Source of the DNA: Armatimonadota bacterium
Lineage (GTDB): Bacteria > Armatimonadota > Armatimonadia > Armatimonadales > Capsulimonadaceae
Length of the DNA: 64,000 nt
Reading direction: 5' to 3'
Assembly (NCBI GenBank): GCA_025354405.1
Contig: JANXMY010000027.1
Location: 82,894 to 146,893, forward strand
The notes beneath the pieces were generated by a model. The model saw only the letters and a list, made by a program, of their open reading frames with translations, was not told the DNA's origin and made no database searches. Both the position numbers and the translations under genes were made by a program. Numbering within the stretch: position 1 is the stretch's first letter; the number at the start of each line of letters is the position of its first letter. This document shows, one piece after another, positions 56,087-64,000 of the stretch.

Positions 56087-56128
56087 TGCAGAGAGTAATT
56101 CTTAATAAAGAGTCATTAGCTAGTAATT

Positions 56129-56578
56129 ATGGAAACACAATCACGCGTCGCTGAAATGCGGCAAAAACTGCGCGACAGCGGGCACCGGATCACCCCCCAG
56201 CGGCTCTGTATTCTTGAAGCCTTGCTGGCCGCAAACAGCCATCCAAGTGCGGAGGAAATTCACGCTCAGGTACGGCTCTTCTCGCCGACCACTTCCCTGG
56301 CGACGGTCTACAAAACTCTGGATACACTGCGGGATATTGGCGAAGTCATGGAAATGGAAGTTGGGGACGGACGTTCCCACTACGATGGTGTCCACCCACA
56401 GTTCCATCCCCACGCGATCTGCACGCGCTGCGGCAAAATCACGGATATTGAGCTTCCCGGTCTTACCGGCCTGCCCGATCGGGCCGAGGAAGCTTCGGGA
56501 TACGAAATCCATACCCACCGCGTCGAATTTTATGGCCTCTGCTCGGCCTGTCATCAACAGAAAGAAGTGATCGAATGA
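56129..56578 (+). CDS. Fur family metalloregulator (PerR/Fur type)
   Basis: 149 residues. Winged helix (HRITPQRLCILEALLA, TVYKTLDTLRDIGEV), then the regulatory site HYDGVHPQFHPHAICTRCGK and a second CSAC pair for structural zinc. Senses iron, manganese or peroxide; which is not decided. Overlaps the ferritin-VIT gene by 4 bases. Confidence 0.92.
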   Translation: METQSRVAEMRQKLRDSGHRITPQRLCILEALLAANSHPSAEEIHAQVRLFSPTTSLATVYKTLDTLRDIGEVMEMEVGDGRSHYDGVHPQFHPHAICTRCGKITDIELPGLTGLPDRAEEASGYEIHTHRVEFYGLCSACHQQKEVIE

Positions 56579-57819
56579 GTTCGTCGCAAGACCCCAAGCC
56601 GCAGGAGCCAGATAATCGGCGGTTAATCAAAGCACTCGAAGGCAACTGGCAGGCGGAAACCGAAGGGGCTGCGACCTATCAGGCCCTTGCCGATCGTGAA
56701 GATGACCCACGCTGGAAATATACTCTGGAAGGCCTGGCTAAGGCGGAAAGTGCACACGCGAAACTGTGGGAGCGTCGGCTGATCGAATTAGGCTCCGCCG
56801 CCCCGCATTATCATGGGGCGGCAGGGGGACAGGCGGACAGCCTGGCAAACCGTATTGGCGGTACGGATGCTGCCCTGCGCCGCATCGAGATGGACGAGCG
56901 CAAGCACGTGGCTCAATACGGGCGTCAGCTTCAGGAGCTTGGGGATGCAGGGAGCGTCGAAATCCTGCAAAAGGTCATCGCCGATGAACGGGCGCACTCC
57001 AAAGCTTTGAAGCACATGCTCGCCCCGGTGTCCTCAGTCACTCCGGTAGTGGATGCGCCGATCGGCCAGCATTTTTCCCGCCCGCTGAACCCGCAGGCGG
57101 CTCTGGATGCCCTTCGTGAGCGAAAAGGCCACCGCACTCCGGCCTCCTGGATCGGGGATGCTATCTACGGCGTCAACGATGGCCTCGGGGCGATCTTTGG
57201 TATCGTCTCCGGCGTGTCGGGGGCGACTCTGAACAACCCCAATGGAGCGCACCTGGTCCTGCTGGCGGGGCTGGCGGGCATGGTCGCATCTGCTCTCTCG
57301 ATGGGGTCAGGGGCGTACCTTGCCGCCAAAAGTGAGCGCGAAATTTACGAGGCCGAACTGTTCCGCAAGCGGGCCGAGCTGGAAGACAGCCCGGAGGACG
57401 GTATGGAAGAGATGGCCCTAGTCTACCAGATCAAAGGCGTTCCCGAAGAGGATGCCCGCCGGGTCGCCGAGCACCTGTCAAAAGACCCCGAGCAGTTCCT
57501 GCGGGCCTTAGCCGCCGAGCAGCTGAATCTTACGGAAGATGCCCTGAGCAACCCCTATGTTTCAGCAGCCTCGGGGGCACTCTCGACTGCAATCGGGGCA
57601 TTTATCCCGATTATCCCGTTCTTCTTCATGACGGGCCTGCCGGCGATCCTGACCGCCGCCGTGATCTCGCTGATCGCCCATTTCGCGGTCGGAGCGGCCA
57701 AAACGCTGATCACCGTGCGCTCCTGGTGGAGCAGCGGCCTGGAAATGACGGCGGTAGGTGCAGTGGAAGGAATCGTCACTTACTTCATCGGCAAGGCACT
57801 TGGTGGCCTGGGATCGTAG
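56575..57819 (+). CDS. Ferritin-like plus VIT1 fusion (MbfA/erythrin-VIT type)
   Basis: 414 residues. Residues about 15-155 are a ferritin-like four-helix region with paired Glu (WQAETEGAATYQALADRED, AKAESAHAKLWE, ADERAHSKAL). From about 185 the VIT1/CCC1 membrane domain follows with IYGVNDGLGAIFGIVSG and about five helices. Such fusions export ferrous iron and protect against peroxide. Overlap with the Fur-family regulator implies direct control by it. Confidence 0.93.
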   Translation: MSSSQDPKPQEPDNRRLIKALEGNWQAETEGAATYQALADREDDPRWKYTLEGLAKAESAHAKLWERRLIELGSAAPHYHGAAGGQADSLANRIGGTDAALRRIEMDERKHVAQYGRQLQELGDAGSVEILQKVIADERAHSKALKHMLAPVSSVTPVVDAPIGQHFSRPLNPQAALDALRERKGHRTPASWIGDAIYGVNDGLGAIFGIVSGVSGATLNNPNGAHLVLLAGLAGMVASALSMGSGAYLAAKSEREIYEAELFRKRAELEDSPEDGMEEMALVYQIKGVPEEDARRVAEHLSKDPEQFLRALAAEQLNLTEDALSNPYVSAASGALSTAIGAFIPIIPFFFMTGLPAILTAAVISLIAHFAVGAAKTLITVRSWWSSGLEMTAVGAVEGIVTYFIGKALGGLGS

Positions 57820-57824
57820 GCTGT

Positions 57825-58340
57825 ATGCAGATAGAGCTCGAAATGGTTACAGAGGAAACCCGGCATATCCTGAAGAATATGTTCACGGTTTATTTTAGTG
57901 AGCTGAGTGCCTGGGACGAGCTACTCGAATTCAATGAGCACGGCCTACCGGTCTGGACAGCCTTTGATATGCCCCAGCCCCGCACCCATGAAGAATGCGC
58001 AGATTATAACTGGTGGATCCGGGACTCCTGCGAACTGCTGCTGATCACCGTCGACAGCCGCCCCGCCGGGTTTGTGATCATCAACACCGGACCGGGAGAC
58101 CTGCCACCGGGGATTGATTTCGACCTGCTGGACTTTTTCATCGCCCACAAATACCGCCGCCGGGGCGTGGGCCAGGAGGCCGCACGACAAGCCTTTGAGC
58201 GCCATCGGGGCCACTGGGAAGTCGCGGAGCTAACGGGCAATACTGCCGCAGTCGCATTTTGGAACCGGGTGATCGGCGACTTTACCGGTGGGAATTATCT
58301 TCAGCTGGACAATGGTGCCCGCCAACAGTTTGAAAACTAA
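57825..58340 (+). CDS. GNAT family N-acetyltransferase
   Basis: 171 residues from ATG at 57825; a longer frame upstream lies inside the VIT gene. The acetyl-CoA loop is YRRRGVGQEAARQAF, followed by EVAELTGNTAAVAFWNRVIG (core AELTGNTAAVAFW). Acceptor unknown. Its end overlaps the amidase gene start. Confidence 0.85.
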   Translation: MQIELEMVTEETRHILKNMFTVYFSELSAWDELLEFNEHGLPVWTAFDMPQPRTHEECADYNWWIRDSCELLLITVDSRPAGFVIINTGPGDLPPGIDFDLLDFFIAHKYRRRGVGQEAARQAFERHRGHWEVAELTGNTAAVAFWNRVIGDFTGGNYLQLDNGARQQFEN

Positions 58341-59196
58341 AAGAATCGACATTCGCCGGGTCCGGGCTGGAGCACTCGTAGTCATAGGCATTGCCTGCGG
58401 CCTCGGGGCTGTCTCGCTAGGCTTCCGTACAACGCAGCGGTCTGCCCCGGCTCCGAAGACGGTGAGGGTCCCCGTGTCAGCCCTGCCGCTGTCCGGTGTT
58501 GTCGTGATCCTGGATCCGGGCCATGGCGGCGAGGACCCCGGTGCCGATCATGGCCCACTCTCGGAAGCGATGCTGACCTATCGCACAGCGGCTGAAGTAG
58601 CCGAAGCCCTTCGCGCTCAGGGTGCCCGTGTCACCTTCACAGTACGCAGTGCCGCACTCTCCCCAATAAATGCACAGACCGAGCCGACCCTGACCGCACC
58701 AACCGATGCCAAGCTTGCCTCCACAGGCCGCCCGCTCCGCGCTCGTCACTCCCCGCAGCCCCTTTGGGAACGAGCCGAGACGGCCCAAATGATCTGGAGG
58801 ACAAAAGTGCGTCAGGACAAAGACGCCCGCTGGAACGTCTTCTTTCTCTCTCTCCACTACGATCAATTCCGTACTCCAAACGTTTCCGGCGGAGTCGTCT
58901 GCGTGGATAGGCGCGTTCGCCGCACCCCCGCTCTAGCAATCGCCCTGGCGTCAGAAATGGGGGTGGGCAACTTCGGGCGTGACTGCGACTTCCGTGGGGT
59001 GCGCGGCCTCTCCGGCCATGCCTTCGGGGTTCTTGACCCCGCACACAACCCCGTCCCGGAAAAGGTCCTGCTGGAAGTCGCCACTCTCTCGAATCCCCAG
59101 GATCAAATGCAGGCCGCCGACCCGGTGTGGCGGATGGAGATCGCCCGTCGGGTGACAAACGCGATTGTCAGGGTGCATCGGGAGAGGAAGATGTAG
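58312..59196 (+). CDS. N-acetylmuramoyl-L-alanine amidase (Amidase_3)
   Basis: 294 residues from ATG at 58312, overlapping the acetyltransferase end by 29 bases. One N-terminal membrane helix or uncleaved signal (ALVVIGIACGLGAVSLGF), then the zinc fold: VVILDPGHGGEDPGA (His), NVFFLSLHYDQF (second His) and VLLEVATLSNPQD (catalytic Glu). Splits the amide bond of peptidoglycan stem peptides at the cell wall. Start choice is uncertain by one or two codons. Confidence 0.88.
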   Translation: MVPANSLKTKRIDIRRVRAGALVVIGIACGLGAVSLGFRTTQRSAPAPKTVRVPVSALPLSGVVVILDPGHGGEDPGADHGPLSEAMLTYRTAAEVAEALRAQGARVTFTVRSAALSPINAQTEPTLTAPTDAKLASTGRPLRARHSPQPLWERAETAQMIWRTKVRQDKDARWNVFFLSLHYDQFRTPNVSGGVVCVDRRVRRTPALAIALASEMGVGNFGRDCDFRGVRGLSGHAFGVLDPAHNPVPEKVLLEVATLSNPQDQMQAADPVWRMEIARRVTNAIVRVHRERKM

Positions 59197-59283
59197 GACG
59201 AAATAGAGGCAATAAAAGCTGTGTCCGCACTGAAGCTTACGTTTCAAATCACTCTTAAAGGCTTATTTGCATAAATGGCACAC

Positions 59284-59309
59284 TGTAGGGGCGCTGCTTG
59301 CTGCGCCCT
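59284..59309. repeat. Small palindromic REP-like unit
   Basis: TGTAGGGG followed by GGGCGC-TGCTTGCT-GCGCCC, an imperfect hairpin with GCAGCAAGC on the minus strand, a core also present in the long inverted repeats. In a 169-base gap with no gene. Confidence 0.55.
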
Positions 59310-59365
59310 CCAAGTTTCGGCCTGGGCTTTAGAGAGAGCCGAGTATTTATGCAGCAAAGCCCATT

Positions 59366-61357
59366 TTAAATATAAATCTTATACGTCGGAATCCCCAGCA
59401 GCGGCCCGACAATCGCCCACAGCGACCCCATCGTATAATCACCTAAAATTAAGCCTAAAAAGAATGGGATAGCCGCACGGTACATCTTCACGCCGCCGTA
59501 GCGGACGATCAGGAACTTTAGCAGCCAGGCGATCAGCACCGGCAGCCAGAAGTATTCCATTGCGTAAGAAAGTGCCAGGGCGTAGCCCGCCGGGTGGAAC
59601 GGCCACCAGACAAAGCTCGTCCGCAGCAAGGACAGCACCACGGTGAGGATGAAGCCGCCCGCGATAAAGAACAGGCCCGTGCTGGCCGGAGGCACCGGCT
59701 GGTTTAGCCATGAGGCCAGCCGCCCGTAGCTCTCTTCCCCAACCCACCACTTATAGCCGGGAGCTTTCCCCTGCGCCCCGGCGGCATAGGTGACATGCAG
59801 GTTGGCCCAGTCCGTCGCCACCAGGCTGACGACACAGGCAAACAAGAGAATTCCGACGATCGTCGCGAAACGCACCCCCGGCTTGCCTTCCAGCATTTTA
59901 AACGCTTCGAGCTGGTTCGGCATCGGGTGGTTTCGGTAGCCCCGGTTGAACCAGTACAGCACCGACAGCACCGTGAGATCCTGCGCTCCCAAGGCACGCG
60001 TTCCGAAGACCGTGACCAGCACCTGCACCGGGTTGACCCAGACGATCTCATGCGGGGAGCCAAACTCTGCCCGCACCCGCGTGATCACAAAGCCCAGCAG
60101 GAACACGATGCCGAAGAACGCGAACGCCACCAGCGGACTCATCCCAATGACCTTGGAGAAGATCGCCAGCAATACGCTGCCGACCAGCAGCCCGCTGAAG
60201 GCCGCCTGGTACCGCCGCGCTTCTGCCGGGTCATTCGAGCGAGCGCCCTCCCAGGCCGAGAGTACGGCAGACTTCCAGTAGTTTCGACCGGCATAGAGCA
60301 GCATCAAACCCAGGCCGACCCACGCTCCTGTCGCCTGCTCCCCAAAATACGGGAAACCGTTGTGCTGTCCGGTATCCCAGCCATAGACATTGCCCGTCAC
60401 CCGAAACAGCCGGGCCAGAACATAAAAGAACCAGCAGGAGAACGATAAATCCAGCGGCATAAAGTAAGCAATACCGACCGCAAAGGGATAGAACGAAGAC
60501 TGTGTCGATCCAATCGCACTCCACGGCCGGTTTGTCACCAGGTCCTGAAGCTGAAAAAGCTTAACATTTAACTCTGGCACTGAAGGCAGAAGGGTGTGGA
60601 GACCGTTGAGGAACGAAATTCCGAACGCAAGGCCAAAGCCCGCCCACATAACCCGGCTGCCAAAAAAGTTGGTTCCGGCATCGTCAGCAGTCATAGCCAG
60701 GGGAAGCTGAACAATGGGGAAAGTTAACTTCTCATTCTCGATCCAGGCGCGGCGCACCAGAATGGTCAGGCACAGATACATACCGATGAGTACGAGAAAA
60801 AACAGGCCCCAGGAGATCAGCGGGACAATCCAGGCCAGCAGGTAATGCGCCCCCTGCGGGCTGTAGATGTTGACATTTCCCCGGTTAAAAGCACGAAGCG
60901 ACTCGTGGTCGGTGACTACGAGCCACTGCGGAAGGTATTGAAAGAAAAGCGAGCCCCACTTATTTTCCAGCGACGCATGCCAGTAGGCATACGGGATGGA
61001 GCCAAACATGTTTTGCATCGTGTCATGTCCGGCAAAAGTGCAGGAGACGACCAGCATCACGTAGACGAGCAGCATCTCTTCCTGCCTGAGCGGAGACACA
61101 CGCGGAAAAAGCTTTCGCCCGAGTAAACCAAGTGACACAAGACCAAAAAGAATAAAGACAGGTGTGATAAACAGGGGAAGTGAGGTGCCGTCCAGCGTGA
61201 ACCACCGGATTTCGACGATGGTTGTCCAAAAAACGTTGAGTGGGATGAGTATCAGGCCCAGCAGAAGCGCACGCCAGAGTGCTATTGGACGCGTGATATC
61301 CGCTGCCGGACCGGATTCAGGGGAGAATTCCCCAGATTCTTTGATTCGGGTTGCCAT
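59366..61357 (-). CDS. DUF6785/DUF6784 family polytopic membrane protein, second copy
   Basis: 663 residues from ATG at 61357 (MATRIKESGE) with GAGGAAAAA ahead. A start 109 codons earlier would run into the upstream oxidoreductase and is rejected. About 12 helices; blocks WIENEKLTFPIVQLPLAMT, CWFFYVLARLF and SFVWWPFHPAGYALALSY match those of the copy at 26986-29070. The ATG lies 16 bases downstream of the Gfo stop. Role unknown; transport linked to sugar oxidation is a guess. Confidence 0.85.
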   Translation of the reverse strand: MATRIKESGEFSPESGPAADITRPIALWRALLLGLILIPLNVFWTTIVEIRWFTLDGTSLPLFITPVFILFGLVSLGLLGRKLFPRVSPLRQEEMLLVYVMLVVSCTFAGHDTMQNMFGSIPYAYWHASLENKWGSLFFQYLPQWLVVTDHESLRAFNRGNVNIYSPQGAHYLLAWIVPLISWGLFFLVLIGMYLCLTILVRRAWIENEKLTFPIVQLPLAMTADDAGTNFFGSRVMWAGFGLAFGISFLNGLHTLLPSVPELNVKLFQLQDLVTNRPWSAIGSTQSSFYPFAVGIAYFMPLDLSFSCWFFYVLARLFRVTGNVYGWDTGQHNGFPYFGEQATGAWVGLGLMLLYAGRNYWKSAVLSAWEGARSNDPAEARRYQAAFSGLLVGSVLLAIFSKVIGMSPLVAFAFFGIVFLLGFVITRVRAEFGSPHEIVWVNPVQVLVTVFGTRALGAQDLTVLSVLYWFNRGYRNHPMPNQLEAFKMLEGKPGVRFATIVGILLFACVVSLVATDWANLHVTYAAGAQGKAPGYKWWVGEESYGRLASWLNQPVPPASTGLFFIAGGFILTVVLSLLRTSFVWWPFHPAGYALALSYAMEYFWLPVLIAWLLKFLIVRYGGVKMYRAAIPFFLGLILGDYTMGSLWAIVGPLLGIPTYKIYI

Positions 61358-61373
61358 GATTTCTAATTTTTCC

Positions 61374-62477
61374 TCAGCAGGCTGCCCCGGAAAGACGATT
61401 GTTTTTCCCTGTGCCCACCTTTCCATTGGCCGCACGTGACGCAAAACGGGCCGCCGGGGGCGCGGTATTCGGCAGCCGGCGGGCAATGACCATTTCTGTG
61501 GCATGACGCGCGATCTGTGTCGCCCGCAGACCATCCAGACCGGAGGGCAGATCGCCGGATTCGCCAGTTTCCAGCGCGTGAGCAAACGCCGCGTACAGGC
61601 CTTCAAAATTCTTCTCACCTGCCCCCGGCAAACGGTGTGTCCCGTAGCGGGTTCTGACCTCGAACAGCCAGCCGTCCCGGTCATAGCGGATGACTCCCTC
61701 GGTGCCGATCAGGTGATACGAAAAATGCGCCAGAGGATCACGCACTGTGTGGCCGTAAGAGAAACTCATCTCGGCCATCGTGTGTGCCCCGTTGTGGTGG
61801 TCGAGATGGAGCCACATATGATCGGGAGCCGTGTAATCCTCGACCCAGGCGCCGGAGGCCTGGTAATTTGCAACATCAGATCCGAGCCACCAGCGCGCCA
61901 GATCGATCTGATGTACGCCGCAATCTACCATCGGCCCGCCTTCTGACATCCGTCCCGCCCAGTAAGGATTTGGCTCCAGATGGCCCTCAGGGGTGTATTG
62001 ATCCCGGCCATGCAGGTTCCAGATGTAGACCAGCCGCAGGGAGCGCACTTCGCCAATTGCGCCGTCCATGACGAGCCGTTTGATATTCTGGGCAACGGGA
62101 CTGAAGCGGTAGCAGAAGCCAGTTGCGAGGAGCAGGCCGGCATCATCCATGGTATTGATCATAGACGACGCATCATCATCGGTCATCGCCAGAGGCTTTT
62201 CGCAAAGAACGGGCAGGCCGTAGTGGGCAGCTTCTTCGACATTCAGCTTATGGGCCGGAGCGGGCGAAGTTACCACAACAGCGTCGATACCCGACTCGAA
62301 AAACATACTGCTGACGGCGTAGCCATGCGGGATACCGTATTTGCGCTGCAGGCTGTAGGCACGCTCGGGGTCAGGATCATACACTGCCCAGGCTTCGAGA
62401 CCCTGGGTGGCGAGAATTGCCGGCAGATGCCCGTACTCCGCGATCAGACCGCAGCCCATCAATCCAATTTTTTTCAT
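61374..62477 (-). CDS. Gfo/Idh/MocA family oxidoreductase
   Basis: 367 residues. IGLMGCGLIAEYGHLPAILA Rossmann start, VVTSPAPAHKLNVEEAA, LCEKPLAMTDDDASS, and DCGVHQIDLARWWLG in the C-terminal half (the His-Asp motif of the active site). NAD(P)-dependent sugar or cyclitol dehydrogenase; substrate unknown. In an operon with the DUF6785 gene that follows. Confidence 0.93.
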   Translation of the reverse strand: MKKIGLMGCGLIAEYGHLPAILATQGLEAWAVYDPDPERAYSLQRKYGIPHGYAVSSMFFESGIDAVVVTSPAPAHKLNVEEAAHYGLPVLCEKPLAMTDDDASSMINTMDDAGLLLATGFCYRFSPVAQNIKRLVMDGAIGEVRSLRLVYIWNLHGRDQYTPEGHLEPNPYWAGRMSEGGPMVDCGVHQIDLARWWLGSDVANYQASGAWVEDYTAPDHMWLHLDHHNGAHTMAEMSFSYGHTVRDPLAHFSYHLIGTEGVIRYDRDGWLFEVRTRYGTHRLPGAGEKNFEGLYAAFAHALETGESGDLPSGLDGLRATQIARHATEMVIARRLPNTAPPAARFASRAANGKVGTGKNNRLSGAAC

Positions 62478-62646
62478 ACCCTGAAAAGCCGCTACTTTCT
62501 ATGGACCTGATACAGTTTAAGACTACAGTTTTAAGTGTACCCTAAAAGGGACACTGGAAATTAGCGGCCAAGACGTTTTCGGGTATAACAACCAGTCTCC
62601 GTCCCCTATTCCATCGCTGCCGCGCACTCGAAAGGAAATTATCCCT

Positions 62647-63576
62647 GTGCTTGAACACGAGCTTTTTACCCGAAGCGAATTTAACCCCATTATTAATCCC
62701 AGCGACCTACCCTACCCCTGTGACTGTGTCTGCAATCCCGCTGCCCATCTAGTCGGCGACGATGTGCTGCTGTTGCTGCGCGTCATTGACCAGGAAGGCA
62801 GCTCCCATATTACCGTCGCCCGCTCAAGTAACGGCCTGACCGATTGGCGTATTGAGTCAAAACCCCTGATGCATCCCACCGACCAGAATATGCCGTTCGA
62901 AACCTATGGCTGTGAGGACCCGCGCCTTGTCTACTTGGAGGAGCGCGGCGAATACGCCATTACCTATACCGGCTATTCCCCCATGGGTGCGGGAGTCTGC
63001 CTTGCTACCACGAAAGACTTCGAAAGTGTGGAGCGCTATGGCTTGGTGGTCGCCCCCAACAACAAAGACGCTGCCTTGTTCCCACGCAAAGTTGGTGGTC
63101 GCTACTGGATGGTGCATCGTCCGAGCCTGGGCTCCATCGAGCATATCTGGCTGGTCGAGAGCAACGATCTCATCCATTGGGGCTGCCCCTGGATGATCAT
63201 CGAGGAGCGCGGCGGCCCCTGGTGGGACGGAGAAAAGGTCGGCTGCGGCCCACCGCCCATCGAGACCCCCGATGGCTGGCTCATTATCTATCACGGCGTC
63301 AAAGGCACCTCGCATGGCCCTATCTACCGTGTCGGCCTCGCCCTGCTTGACTTGGAGGACCCGCGCAAAGTGATCCGGCGCCTGCCCCGCTGGATCTTTG
63401 GTCCTAAAGAGTCCTACGAATCCACCGGTTTCATCCCCGGCGTCGTCTTCCCCACCGGCACCGTCGTCAAAGACGATCTCCTCTATATCTATTACGGAGC
63501 CGCCGACACACGGATCGGTGTCGCGACTACGAAGATTCAGACGCTGCTGGATGCACTGAGGGATGAGGGGAAGTAG
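62647..63576 (+). CDS. GH130 family glycoside phosphorylase/hydrolase
   Basis: 309 residues, GTG start with AAAGGAAA upstream. Five-bladed beta-propeller pattern: NPAAHLVGDDVLLLLRV, GCEDPRLVYLEE (catalytic Asp region), KDAALFPRKVGGRYWMVHRP, GCGPPPIETPDGWLIIYHG and TGFIPGVVFPTG. GH130 enzymes split beta-mannosides with phosphate or water. Divergent to the Gfo gene, 169 bases apart. Confidence 0.9.
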   Translation: MLEHELFTRSEFNPIINPSDLPYPCDCVCNPAAHLVGDDVLLLLRVIDQEGSSHITVARSSNGLTDWRIESKPLMHPTDQNMPFETYGCEDPRLVYLEERGEYAITYTGYSPMGAGVCLATTKDFESVERYGLVVAPNNKDAALFPRKVGGRYWMVHRPSLGSIEHIWLVESNDLIHWGCPWMIIEERGGPWWDGEKVGCGPPPIETPDGWLIIYHGVKGTSHGPIYRVGLALLDLEDPRKVIRRLPRWIFGPKESYESTGFIPGVVFPTGTVVKDDLLYIYYGAADTRIGVATTKIQTLLDALRDEGK

Positions 63577-64000
63577 AAAAATAAATTTTCTCTTTCGAGT
63601 CGAAACGGAGTTGTGGTGGGTCTTTGAACCCACCGCGCAGCAGGAACCCACCCCGCAGCAAGCTGCGACCCTCCCGAAACGGGAGGGCGAGCGGGAAGTG
63701 GGCAGTGTGTTTAGCGATCTTAGTGAGATCCTTTCTTGAAAGCCTTTTTTGAAAGCCTTTCTCTAGAAGACAAGACTCAACACATCTCTTCCCGCTCGCC
63801 CTCCCGTTTCGGGAGGGTCGCAGCTTGCTGCGGGGTGGGTTCCTGCTGCGGGGTGGGTTTCTGCTGCGCGGTGGGATCAAAGAGCCTGCCGTCACATCAA
63901 TGACCTCTCGCGCAATGCAGGATTCCCCCCTCGAAACAGCGTCCTGCCTAATGAAAACTCTCGCGCAGCAAGCTGCGGGGTATCTACAGGATTGTCGGCC
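63577..64000. other. 424-bp gene-free end of window with repeat elements
   Basis: Holds the second long inverted-repeat element (63622-63881) and, near the edge, a partial copy of its core (GCGCAGCAAGCTGCGGGG at about 63963-63980). No supported gene. Confidence 0.7.
63622..63881. repeat. Paired-hairpin inverted-repeat element, copy 2
   Basis: Left arm 63622-63698 and right arm 63788-63881 are inverted copies; the core of about 56 bases matches the element at 8943-9123, with the same two hairpins. The right arm holds one more copy of a repeat unit of about 18 bases (CAGGAACCCACCCCGCAG-like) than the left. The centre starts with CAGTGTGTTTA as in copy 1. Confidence 0.85.

Overview
The window (about 57-58% GC by eye) is bacterial chromosome and almost fully coding: about 50 well-supported genes on both strands, no rRNA, tRNA, CRISPR array or phage genes recognised. 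The mix of saccharide enzymes, two large membrane proteins of the DUF6785/DUF6784 type paired with Gfo/Idh/MocA dehydrogenases, a SpoIIM-RDD-DUF58 group, a subtilase with Trp-Gly repeats and a Fur/ferritin-VIT pair suggests a free-living saprophyte of the Armatimonadota or a close relative. That placement is inference from gene content; no rRNA or marker tree is available.

Layout. 0-6.7 kb: NAD(P)HX repair enzyme (cut by the window edge), aldo/keto reductase, degenerate HD-GYP protein, lipid kinase, oxidoreductase, ribosomal protein bL28 with promoter and terminator. 6.8-12.1 kb: RDD, SpoIIM-like, DUF58, a frameshifted secreted protein, DUF2089. An 858-bp gap at 8.7-9.6 kb holds a long inverted-repeat element and a 20-bp tandem repeat. 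12.3-19.1 kb: SHOCT/DUF4097 protein, a UvrD-type helicase with an N-terminal ImmA/IrrE-like domain and a degenerate C-terminal nuclease, and a secreted glycosidase. 19.8-24.6 kb: a membrane HD-GYP/GAF/GGDEF protein, then two tandem c-di-GMP-I riboswitch aptamers leading into an exported subtilase with eight RAVWGS repeats.

24.6-34.3 kb: membrane proteins and housekeeping genes (SprT-like, pyrimidine nucleoside phosphorylase, dapF, hfq, miaA, glutaredoxin). 34.3-43 kb: a largely co-directional minus-strand run with a GT-B protein, GH51 arabinofuranosidase, SDR, galactokinase-like kinase, sugar nucleotidyltransferase, MTA phosphorylase, RNase III and aspartate aminotransferase. It is interrupted by a 577-bp element in which inverted repeats bracket a nonsense-interrupted DUF559 gene. 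43-49 kb: methylase and macro-domain pair, a protein joining a YhaM-like OB/HD region to a LexA-type S24 peptidase domain, DedA, CCA transferase. 49-64 kb: divergent Nramp with DUF1003, sugar isomerase, LacZ-like beta-galactosidase, a 47-residue DUF5679 protein, Fur with a ferritin-VIT fusion, amidase, DUF6785 with Gfo, GH130, and a second copy of the long inverted repeat.

Themes: c-di-GMP signalling (three loci), plant-polysaccharide breakdown and sugar salvage, two unusual fusions that use modules of DNA-damage regulators (ImmA/IrrE and LexA), and several families of paired-hairpin repeats, one of which carries a nuclease-like gene. At several genes a TANNNT -10 motif sits only 5-9 bases before the start codon, which suggests leaderless transcripts.
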